A stretch of DNA of 7,603 nucleotides from Methanobacteriota archaeon. GTDB taxonomy: Archaea > Thermoplasmatota > Poseidoniia > Poseidoniales > Poseidoniaceae. The position numbers and the translations under genes were made by a program. The notes beneath the pieces were generated by a model, which was not told the origin of the DNA, did not search any database, and saw nothing but the letters and a program-made list of their open reading frames with translations. The stretch is taken from contig NZLM01000090.1 of NCBI GenBank assembly GCA_002694245.1, positions 2,079 through 9,681 on the forward strand, read 5' to 3'. Of the stretch, positions 1 through 6,974 are shown one piece after another (the first letter of the stretch is position 1; every line of letters begins with the position of its first letter).

Positions 1-1181
1 ATAGTCAGAGATTCGATTTCTAGATCATTTATCATCTCGTTTCTAATTGTCATAGTCCACTCACCGTCTTTCCATTGGCTTTCGCTAAAGTGGTATGAGC
101 CTGTAAACTGAAGCCATACACAGTCTGTGTCTGAATCGCAATCACCAGCGCTCCTCTGGTCTACTCCGATGCTGCTTGTGTTTCCAGCTTCATCATCAGT
201 TGAATTGAATCCATACAAGTCCAACTTGGCACGGCAGTTGTTTGGACCAACAGGGGATTGGGTGCAATCCTCATCTTGCTTCAGGTATACTAACTCACCA
301 ACTGCTCGTCTGATTGTGTTTCCAGCATCTTGGTCTTGAGTTGCTGGGAATGAAAATTCAATGTCAATTGGATTGTTGGATGTATTTCCTCCAATAGCAA
401 AATCATTCCACTTGCCCACATAATTTACGTAAACTACGGTTTCATCTGTTGATGTTAACCCAGCTCCGTTTGTTACAGTAAGAGCAATTTTGTATTCTCC
501 TGGCTCCAACTCCTTCCAGTCTACGGTCTCTCCAGTCAAATCTGCGTCGTTCTTGGAATCTCCGTCTCCATCCTCATCTCTTTCTAAGTCAAGATCCCAA
601 GACCAGTCAGAGATATACTCATCAGAAGATCCAGCTTCTGAGTTTGAACCGTCCAGTGTGACTGTGGTACTTGCTAAAACACTCTTACTCGAAGTGCTTT
701 TGTCCATTTCACAGATGTATATCAGGTAGTAATTTCCTTCAGAGACACTATCGCCATCGCAGTCGCTGGTTTGTGAAAATGACCCAGCGTCTGCCTCTGG
801 CTCTACTGCATCTGCATCGATGACTTTTATTTCCCTAGTCTGGGATGCAGATGATGTTCCATCCGATACGGTTAGCTTGACCTCATAATTACCAGAAGAA
901 GGGTATGACCAAGTTGCAGTTCTGCCTGTTTCATCGTAGGAACCGTCGTTATCAAAGTCCCATTTGTATGTCAGAGATGCCCCCACAGGTAGCGATGCAC
1001 CAGCATCAAAATCGATATCCATATCAGTACGGATGTTTTTATCGGGGTCGAAACTGAATATTGCTTCAACACTAGTCGAGGATTCCTCTTCGCTTGCTAT
1101 GCAACCAGCAAGACCCGCTGAAACGAACAGAATGGCAATCAAAATCGGCTTCATCATTTTAGCCACAACAGCCTTTTGCAT
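1..1181 (-). CDS. PKD-domain surface lipoprotein, 3' end beyond the window (partial)
   Basis: An uninterrupted frame of 393 codons runs to the left edge, so the C-terminus is missing. The N-terminus is a lipoprotein signal: K11, a hydrophobic stretch to about residue 22, then lipobox LAGC with Cys27, followed by acidic Ser-rich residues. The mature protein should be lipid-anchored outside the membrane. Residues about 38-121 form a PKD-like domain (W74-DFDNDG, then YEVKLTVSDG at 99-108). Residues about 128-252 form a second one (W195-DLDL, YKIALTVTNG at 230-239), enlarged by an Asp-rich loop near 200-214 and a loop holding Cys141 and Cys157. Residues 256-393 form an unrecognised domain with local Cys pairs 306/316 and 348/354 and a GEWTMTIRN stretch, reminiscent of the end of P-type beta-sandwich domains (weak). 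PKD domains usually serve adhesion or protein contacts. No enzyme motif is visible and the ligand is unknown. ATG 1181 was chosen; ATGs at 1157 or 1154 also leave a good signal peptide. It lies 28 nt after the polymerase gene. Confidence 0.85.
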   Translation of the reverse strand, partial: MQKAVVAKMMKPILIAILFVSAGLAGCIASEEESSTSVEAIFSFDPDKNIRTDMDIDFDAGASLPVGASLTYKWDFDNDGSYDETGRTATWSYPSSGNYEVKLTVSDGTSSASQTREIKVIDADAVEPEADAGSFSQTSDCDGDSVSEGNYYLIYICEMDKSTSSKSVLASTTVTLDGSNSEAGSSDEYISDWSWDLDLERDEDGDGDSKNDADLTGETVDWKELEPGEYKIALTVTNGAGLTSTDETVVYVNYVGKWNDFAIGGNTSNNPIDIEFSFPATQDQDAGNTIRRAVGELVYLKQDEDCTQSPVGPNNCRAKLDLYGFNSTDDEAGNTSSIGVDQRSAGDCDSDTDCVWLQFTGSYHFSESQWKDGEWTMTIRNEMINDLEIESLT

Positions 1182-1209
1182 TCAATACTTGCCCTAAATG
1201 CATTAAAAC

Positions 1210-3675
1210 TCAGAATGAAAATAATGAGGTTTGTCTATTTCCAGCAAGCAACTCTTTCGCACTCCAATCAAATGCTTCAGTCACTCTTCCAAAAGCAGTT
1301 GCTAACCTGTCTGCATAGAATTGGCCGTCATATTCTGCGACGGGGTCTTCTTCGAGCCAAGGTTTGATTTCCATTGGCCTGTTTTTTGCATTTGTAACGA
1401 TGTATGCTATTTTCATTCCTGGCGTAAATGGTAGACCCTTGTCAATGATGGCTCTTGCAGCCCTTACCTGAATCATGGCATCGGGGTTGGCATAATCTTG
1501 GCTAAAATCCCATTTCGCCCTTTTTCTGTCCCATCTGCCTTTACACGATTTACTCATTATCAAATCCCTGACTGGTACATCACCTTTTTTCACCGCTGAT
1601 ATCGTCTCAATTGCTAGGTTTATCGCCGCTTCTGAATCATCCGCCAGGACATGCTTGAAAATATTCTTCATGCCTTCTGTCAGGTAGCGGAATGAGTCTG
1701 TTCTTTGTGTTTCATATCCCTTGATCATCATTTTTTCTTCAGGCCAAACAACTTGGCCTACGTAGCGCTTTTTTGCGCCATGACTAAAGAAAACGGACAT
1801 ACCTGTTTCGAATTCCAACTCTGCACTCTTCTCGCTGAACCTTTCTGCAGTACTATGTCCGAATTCAATCATTGCTTGCCTTGGATCAGTTACTCCATCG
1901 ACTGGTGTCTTTACGAATATTGAATCAGTATCAGAATATACTACATGTTGCCCTTCATCGCCAAGTTTCTGAATAATTGTCTTGATATTTTGCCTAGCCC
2001 ATGCTGTGATTGATTCTCCTAATTGACGATGGGTAAAACGATAAAATCCGGAAGCAAATACGCCGTAAAATGAATTCATCAATATCTTGACAGCGTATTG
2101 CATTTGGTCGTGGTAAGAACGCTGTGCTTCATCAGATGCATTTCTCATTCCTGCCTTGTGTACATCTCTTTGTGACATGAGGTCCTCCAAAAGTTTTGGA
2201 ACCATACCTCTCCTAATGCCGTCGTGACAAAACTTTGCCCCAGTAGGTGACTTTTCGTAATCTTCAGGTGAAAAAGCATCCGAGAGCATATCATCAATTC
2301 TTGTTGTGTAACATATGTTTTTGCCAATCATTATCGAAGGGTACATTGATTTGAAATCAAGAATCGCTACCCATCGGTGCAAACCTGCTTCAACATCGTG
2401 GACATAGCCTCCTTCGATTTGTCCTTCTTTTCTTTCTGCTGAACCTGTTAGAGGGACACCGATTCCAGTCCTATCTGCCATTCTAATTACTAACGAATCA
2501 ATAAGTTGAGATGTTGTACCATTGGCACTGGTATCTAAGGAAACTTTTGCCACTGCTGCAACCGCTTCCTTTCTCCTAAAGGCTTGGATTTTGTGCATAA
2601 TATCAAGAGGCAATTCAGCGTCTCTTAAGCAGTATTCAATAACTTCTTCCGGTCTGTTTTTCCATTCTTCATCCATCTTTGATGCGTCCACGTCCATCTT
2701 CTGCATGTCCTCACTTTCGGGAAATAGCAATGTTGAAACAAATTTCAGAGTCTCTCTCTGTGGGCGAAGAGCTTGTCTAGCCTGCCACCATGCATCCATT
2801 ACACACCTACCAGCCATATTCCATGCTCTTGATGTTCCCCTTGTTGGGAACAATGTGTCTCTTCTACGTCCTTGTTCATCGGTAGAAACTCTACCCCAAC
2901 CAAGGGTTCTGATTTTCTTTTCCTTATCGTTTCCAGAGACAAAATTTGCTCTGTCAAGTATTCTACCCATATCGAAATTGTCTATGTTGTAACCAGTGAT
3001 GATGTCTGGGTCTGTTTCTCTTACTAATTTCGTTAGATTTTCAAGAATAGTTTGCTCGTCCTCTGAAAATGTATGTCTTTCTCTTTCTCCTGTGCCCATA
3101 TCTTCAATCACGGCTGCAGCACACAGAATTGTGTCGTGTGCTATTGAAGTTTCAAGATCAAAAGAAAATATCTTGAAAGGCGCTGGAAATGGCTCACAGT
3201 GTTTTACTTCATCCATCGATATGTCAATACAAACATCGACAGGGTGCTCTGATTCACACACCTCTCCATCTACGGTTACATGCATTGATAAATCGCCATC
3301 AAGGAAGAACCTGTTAACAAATGGTATATCTCCAGAGAGGATCGTCCATTTTCCTGATAGTTCCTGTCTAATTTTTGGAACCATAAACGGTTGTTTGACA
3401 AATACCTTCCAAACAGGTTTTTCTCCAAGATAGGTCCACTTCATTTCTGGGCCCCTCACCTCCGTAATTTCTTCATATGTTTCTGGTAAATTTGGGTGGT
3501 TTTCACCATCCTTCCACCTACCGTGAGGCGTGATCTCAAACCATGGTCTCACACCATGGACGCGGAGTAGTACTGACTGCCCATTACGAGCTCTTGACCA
3601 CAATTCCATAATTGTCGATTCATCAGCGGAAAGATACCGGCCAGTGATGATTGCAACATCCCCCTTCCACCGCAT
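1210..3675 (-). CDS. polB: Family B DNA polymerase with 3'-5' exonuclease
   Basis: This 821-residue protein is a complete archaeal family B DNA polymerase, which extends primers on DNA templates and proofreads. The exonuclease motifs are present: Exo I FDLET with D173 and E175, Exo II YNIDNFD with D235, and Exo III Y348-CLR-D352. The polymerase motifs follow in order: motif A DFKSMYPS (D440), motif B K530-ILMNSFYG, motif C YSDTDS (D582, D584), and the KKRY template-binding element at 635-638. Both catalytic sites therefore look active. Motif C has Ser where many family members have Gly. The last seven residues, QTSLFSF, form a PCNA-interacting peptide, which points to sliding-clamp binding. 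At 821 residues it is a little longer than typical archaeal enzymes (about 775-800). ATG 3675 leaves 31 nt to the first ATG of the divergent aminotransferase frame, or 100 nt to its preferred start. I see no Shine-Dalgarno site ahead of it. A PolB versus bacterial Pol II-type placement needs phylogeny; the PIP box and host style favour the archaeal replicative or repair enzyme. Confidence 0.97.
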   Translation of the reverse strand: MRWKGDVAIITGRYLSADESTIMELWSRARNGQSVLLRVHGVRPWFEITPHGRWKDGENHPNLPETYEEITEVRGPEMKWTYLGEKPVWKVFVKQPFMVPKIRQELSGKWTILSGDIPFVNRFFLDGDLSMHVTVDGEVCESEHPVDVCIDISMDEVKHCEPFPAPFKIFSFDLETSIAHDTILCAAAVIEDMGTGERERHTFSEDEQTILENLTKLVRETDPDIITGYNIDNFDMGRILDRANFVSGNDKEKKIRTLGWGRVSTDEQGRRRDTLFPTRGTSRAWNMAGRCVMDAWWQARQALRPQRETLKFVSTLLFPESEDMQKMDVDASKMDEEWKNRPEEVIEYCLRDAELPLDIMHKIQAFRRKEAVAAVAKVSLDTSANGTTSQLIDSLVIRMADRTGIGVPLTGSAERKEGQIEGGYVHDVEAGLHRWVAILDFKSMYPSIMIGKNICYTTRIDDMLSDAFSPEDYEKSPTGAKFCHDGIRRGMVPKLLEDLMSQRDVHKAGMRNASDEAQRSYHDQMQYAVKILMNSFYGVFASGFYRFTHRQLGESITAWARQNIKTIIQKLGDEGQHVVYSDTDSIFVKTPVDGVTDPRQAMIEFGHSTAERFSEKSAELEFETGMSVFFSHGAKKRYVGQVVWPEEKMMIKGYETQRTDSFRYLTEGMKNIFKHVLADDSEAAINLAIETISAVKKGDVPVRDLIMSKSCKGRWDRKRAKWDFSQDYANPDAMIQVRAARAIIDKGLPFTPGMKIAYIVTNAKNRPMEIKPWLEEDPVAEYDGQFYADRLATAFGRVTEAFDWSAKELLAGNRQTSLFSF

Positions 3676-3775
3676 GATTGGCCGTGGAGGTCAATAGGTC
3701 AACAACATGTCGAAAGTATGTATGATGAGAATTTTCACACAATCATTGAATACCTTCGGGCTCTGGTCTCATACA
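3676..3775. promoter_or_regulatory. Divergent polB/ilvE control region
   Basis: The two genes point away from each other, with 31 nt between the outermost ATGs (3675 and 3707) or 100 nt if the aminotransferase starts at 3776. Promoters for both genes must lie here or inside the 5' ends of the coding regions. I see no convincing TATA box; TTGAATA at 3746-3752, about 27 nt before ATG 3776, is the only weak candidate on the plus strand. GGAGGT at 3686-3691 and AGGT at 3696-3699 could serve a plus-strand start at 3707. Confidence 0.4.
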
Positions 3776-4801
3776 ATGAGCGAAGCACCTGTTGATTGGG
3801 ACACACTAACATTCTCCATGACAGAGACTGACTTCATGTACATTACCAAGACTAAAATCGACGAGCCTTGGACTCCTGGAGAAATGCGTCCATACGGGAA
3901 CATATCGATTTCCCCAGCCGCTGGTGTAATGAATTATGGGCAGGGGCTATTCGAGGGAATGAAAGCATACAGAACAAGCGCTGGTAGAGTAGTTTTATTC
4001 CGTCCTGAGGAAAATGCAAGACGCATGCAAAGAGGTGCTGACAGGCTGAAAATGCCACCAGTCCCTGAATCGATATTCATCGATGCTGTGGAACAATGTG
4101 TCCAACAAAATGAAAGATGGATTCCGCCTATGGGCAAAGGTGCACTGTACGTCAGACCTTTGCTAAATGGTAGTGGTCCAGTCCTTGGAGTTGCTCCAGC
4201 ACCTGAATACACATTTATGGTGTATGTTACCCCAGTCGGGCCATATTTCAAAGGTGGAATGACCTGTATTAAGTTGCTAATTAGCGATGAATACCACAGA
4301 GCCGCACCAGGAGGTTCTGGTGGAGTAAAAGCAATAGGAAATTATGCTCCGGGAATGATGCCTTCAAAGAAAGCAAAAGCCGCTGGATTTGCTGAAGTGA
4401 TATATCTTGATGCTGAAGAACACAAATACGTCGAGGAAGTCGGTGCAGCTAACTTCTTTTGCTTGAAAGATGGAGTATTGTATACTCCAGAATTGACAGG
4501 AACAATTCTACCTGGAATTACTAGAGATTCAATCATTAGGCTCGCAAGGCACATGGGGCACGAAGTAGTCGAAAAGAAAGTTGAGGCTGAATTTGCTATG
4601 CAAGCAGATGAAGCATTTTGCTGTGGTACTGCAGCAGTAATTTCTCCGATCGGTTCTATCACCTTGAAAGACAAAACTGCAACATATGGAGATGGAGTTA
4701 CTCCCGGAGAGGTAACACAAAAGTTGTATGACGCACTAACAAATATTCAGAATGAAATGAGTGAAGACCTATTTGGTTGGGTCCATCCAGTGATTGAATA
4801 G
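3776..4801 (+). CDS. ilvE: Branched-chain amino acid aminotransferase (class IV, plant/eukaryote-like type)
   Basis: This is a PLP-dependent fold-type IV aminotransferase that should interconvert Leu, Ile and Val with their 2-oxo acids using 2-oxoglutarate/glutamate, in the cytoplasm. Residue numbers here count from an upstream in-frame ATG at 3707. Visible family features are FEGMKAYR (82-89), YVRPLL (148-153), the PLP lysine K208 in GGVKAIGNYAP, the conserved glutamate E244 in YVEEVG, LPGITRD (268-274) and CGTAA (306-310). Whole segments match, from memory, plastid BCATs of plants, for example PYGN..SP.AGV.NYGQ, MGSGP/NGSGP, APAPEYTF and AAPGG.GGVK. It is full length at 341 residues from ATG 3776. 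I prefer 3776 because homology begins only at DWDTL about seven residues later, and because it leaves 100 nt for divergent promoters. ATG 3707 (364 aa) is a real alternative: AGGT lies seven nt and GGAGGT fifteen nt upstream of it. The MAPEG gene follows after 17 nt. Confidence 0.95.
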   Translation: MSEAPVDWDTLTFSMTETDFMYITKTKIDEPWTPGEMRPYGNISISPAAGVMNYGQGLFEGMKAYRTSAGRVVLFRPEENARRMQRGADRLKMPPVPESIFIDAVEQCVQQNERWIPPMGKGALYVRPLLNGSGPVLGVAPAPEYTFMVYVTPVGPYFKGGMTCIKLLISDEYHRAAPGGSGGVKAIGNYAPGMMPSKKAKAAGFAEVIYLDAEEHKYVEEVGAANFFCLKDGVLYTPELTGTILPGITRDSIIRLARHMGHEVVEKKVEAEFAMQADEAFCCGTAAVISPIGSITLKDKTATYGDGVTPGEVTQKLYDALTNIQNEMSEDLFGWVHPVIE

Positions 4802-4818
4802 TGTAAAACGGTGTTAGA

Positions 4819-5244
4819 ATGGAAGTTGAGGCATTCATTCCACCAATGTTTGCAATGATTACCTTGATATTTGTAGCAGGACTAATTATGCTCTCTAGAA
4901 GATACCAAGTGGTAAAGGAAGGATTCGATTGGAGGTACTACATCACATTTGAAGGAGAACAACCACCTCGAAAATCTTTGCAAACAGACCAACATTTTTC
5001 TAACTTATTTGAATTTCCGATGCTGTTTTTTCCTACTTGCATAATAGCCATGGTTGTTGATTTATCAGATTTATTTATCATTGGATTAGCATGGCTATTT
5101 TTCTTCTCAAGATTGTGGCACACGTATGTTTCTCTAACGAATAATAGATTGAGATATAGACGGATTTCATTTGAGGTTGGGGCGATAACAATCTATGTTA
5201 TGTGGCTCTACATTATTGTCCAAACCTTCCCATGGGGTATGTGA
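4819..5244 (+). CDS. MAPEG family integral membrane protein
   Basis: This 141-residue protein has about four hydrophobic segments (roughly residues 8-25, 66-82, 83-99 and 118-136), the four-helix plan of the MAPEG superfamily (membrane proteins of eicosanoid and glutathione metabolism, including microsomal glutathione transferases). The family signature is visible as DQHFSNLFEFPMLFF (57-71), where N62, E65 and P67 match the conserved N..E.P, and as SRLWHTYVSLTNNRLRYR (97-114), matching the R..H....N..R stretch near helix 4. Length is usual for bacterial-type MAPEG proteins. The substrate is unknown. Family members with known activity use glutathione, which euryarchaea are generally not thought to make, so a different thiol or a non-catalytic role is possible (inference). 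It starts 17 nt after the aminotransferase stop and is probably co-transcribed with it. There is no strong Shine-Dalgarno site (GGTG lies about six nt upstream of the ATG). Confidence 0.88.
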   Translation: MEVEAFIPPMFAMITLIFVAGLIMLSRRYQVVKEGFDWRYYITFEGEQPPRKSLQTDQHFSNLFEFPMLFFPTCIIAMVVDLSDLFIIGLAWLFFFSRLWHTYVSLTNNRLRYRRISFEVGAITIYVMWLYIIVQTFPWGM

Positions 5245-5272
5245 TATTCTGGCCTGTAATTCGGGATTTTTA

Positions 5273-5282
5273 TTATAAAATA
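5273..5282 (+). promoter_or_regulatory. TATA-like box ahead of the propeller gene
   Basis: The sequence TTATAAAATA stands in the 56-nt gap between the MAPEG stop and ATG 5301, with its centre about 24 nt before the ATG. That is near the usual archaeal TATA-to-start distance if the message has little or no leader. A run of five T just before it (5267-5271) could end transcription of the upstream pair. The propeller gene may thus have its own promoter rather than depend on the aminotransferase promoter. The GGGAG at 5292-5296 argues for some leader, so the exact start is unclear. Confidence 0.35.
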
Positions 5283-5300
5283 ACGAAAAGAGGGAGCAGC

Positions 5301-6950
5301 ATGGCAAAAGCAGCGTTACCGGTTCTTGTTCTAATTTCACTAATTGGCTTGCTTTCTCCAATTAACGAGGTTAGCGTTGAGCAATTAAATGAGACGACTT
5401 TTTTATCATCCTCTCAAGAAAATGAGACTGCTAATATTACTGGCTGTACCAATGAGTTCGCAATTAATTATGACCCGAATGCAACGAATGATAGCGGAGA
5501 CTGTTACCTATTTCTTGATAGTGGCGGTTATGTAATTGATTCGGTTGAAGATAATCCTCTTCCCATCCTCAAAGTCGAGTACAGCCCTAACGGTAGCAGC
5601 CATGCTGGAATCTTCACAAGTCCCCAGAGCACACTTGTTATATCGGATACTTTAGGAAATACTCAAGTTAATGCTACCTCCAATTTCAGTGACTCGGAGT
5701 TTGTGGACTTTGACTGGTCTCCAAATGGCAGCCATATTGCAGTACTCGATAACCAATCACGAATCCTAATTTATAATTCTCACAATGGAGTCATGCTGTC
5801 TTGGTTCAATACTCCTAATGTACCCAATGGAGTCTCCCAATTGACTTACAATCATGATGGTTCTCTATTGTCAGTAAATTACAATTTCTACGATCGTGTA
5901 GACGAGTGGAACTATGGTGTTGTGATAATAAACACATCAACAGGACAAGAAGTCAATAGGTTCGAGACATCAACCGCCTCTTGGAGCCCTGATGGCACAG
6001 AGATTGCTGTGGAAGGAATGGTTTGGGTTAACAGTTCTTGGAATCCTCGTTGGGAAAAAGCGATTTTAATTTACAATACCAGCAACTGGGAATTGAAACA
6101 TACACTCATTTCCCAAGTCAGGGTTGTTGAAATTGACTATTCACCTGACGGCAGATATATCTCAACTGGATGTTCTGGAGTACTAGAAATCTTTGAGACG
6201 ACCAATTACGAGATGTTGTGGCCAGAACCAGTTAACTGCTCGACATATCAAGGTATTGAGTGGTCACCTGACTCATCAAGATTTGCGACCATAGAAATTG
6301 TATCTAGTATTTGGGTAGATCTGGATGGTTTGTACAACTCAACCGGAGTTAACATTGTCATTTTTTCTGTTGAAAATGGTACTATGATCGATAGACTATA
6401 CAATCCCTGTTCAATGCAATACTGCTTATATGTTGAATCAATTGATTGGCATCCTTATGATAGTAAAATAATGTCTTCACTCAACATTAATTACATTAAC
6501 ACAACTTGGGATAATAGAACCTCGGCAATAGTGATTTATTCTTATGATTCATCTGTTGAAATGACGTATGGCTGTCTACACGGTGCCAGCCCAGACTTCG
6601 ATCCATTTGCAAGGTTGAGTGACAATAGTTGTGAAGAATATTATCTTCAAAATCCTTACTACATGGGTTTCCCGGATGGGGTACCTACCCAATACCCATC
6701 TAATCCAGAAAACGAAGACGATAGCTTCAATGTCAGTATTGATGAAGAAGAATTGACTATTACATTTGTAATTATAATTATGATTGCAACTTTTGGGGCG
6801 TTGTTGGTTAATAGACCAAGAAAATCAATAACAACAGAAAACTACCTTGAAACTGGATTTACTGAGAGTGAAATTACATCTGTTAAAGAAAGTGACACGA
6901 TAAACGGGCCAAAATCTATCGAAATAGAAATTAATGAAACTCATGAATAG
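5301..6950 (+). CDS. Membrane-anchored extracellular seven-repeat beta-propeller (WD40/PD40-like) protein
   Basis: This 549-residue protein starts with a signal peptide or signal anchor (MAKAALPVLVLISLIGLL) and ends with a membrane helix at about 485-503, followed by RPRK and an acidic tail of about 45 residues. Most of it should therefore sit outside the cell with the tail inside. The body holds seven repeats of the SPDG type typical of WD40/PD40 beta-propellers, beginning at Y94, W139, Y183, W228, Y280, W321 and W383. They are spaced 41-62 residues apart, which suggests one seven-bladed propeller. A Cys-bracketed motif (C49 to C68, with NYDPNA inside) precedes it, and a diverged copy with the same Cys spacing (C425 to C444) follows it. 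About 20 N-x-S/T sequons occur. No catalytic residues are evident, so a binding or surface scaffold role is likely (inference). The frame is open back to 5202, but ATG 5301 is preferred: it starts the signal sequence, has GGGAG four nt upstream, and avoids overlap with the MAPEG gene. Confidence 0.87.
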   Translation: MAKAALPVLVLISLIGLLSPINEVSVEQLNETTFLSSSQENETANITGCTNEFAINYDPNATNDSGDCYLFLDSGGYVIDSVEDNPLPILKVEYSPNGSSHAGIFTSPQSTLVISDTLGNTQVNATSNFSDSEFVDFDWSPNGSHIAVLDNQSRILIYNSHNGVMLSWFNTPNVPNGVSQLTYNHDGSLLSVNYNFYDRVDEWNYGVVIINTSTGQEVNRFETSTASWSPDGTEIAVEGMVWVNSSWNPRWEKAILIYNTSNWELKHTLISQVRVVEIDYSPDGRYISTGCSGVLEIFETTNYEMLWPEPVNCSTYQGIEWSPDSSRFATIEIVSSIWVDLDGLYNSTGVNIVIFSVENGTMIDRLYNPCSMQYCLYVESIDWHPYDSKIMSSLNINYINTTWDNRTSAIVIYSYDSSVEMTYGCLHGASPDFDPFARLSDNSCEEYYLQNPYYMGFPDGVPTQYPSNPENEDDSFNVSIDEEELTITFVIIIMIATFGALLVNRPRKSITTENYLETGFTESEITSVKESDTINGPKSIEIEINETHE

Positions 6951-6974
6951 TAGCATTATTTGCCAACTTGTTGC

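Noticed and set aside
127..1197. Short plus-strand frames at 127-339, 490-729 and 964-1197
   Set aside because: They are antisense to the lipoprotein frame, which has a signal peptide, lipobox and PKD motifs. The plus-strand products are Ser/Pro-rich shadows.
2522..3433. Two plus-strand open frames (156 and 145 codons) opposite the polymerase gene
   Set aside because: They lie wholly antisense to polB, whose motifs are intact across the region. Their products are Ser-rich with no recognisable domain, as expected of shadow frames.
5202..5300. Extended start of the propeller gene at ATG 5202
   Set aside because: It would overlap the MAPEG gene by 43 nt and bury the signal peptide behind 33 unrelated residues. 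ATG 5301 fits the signal sequence and has a GGGAG site.
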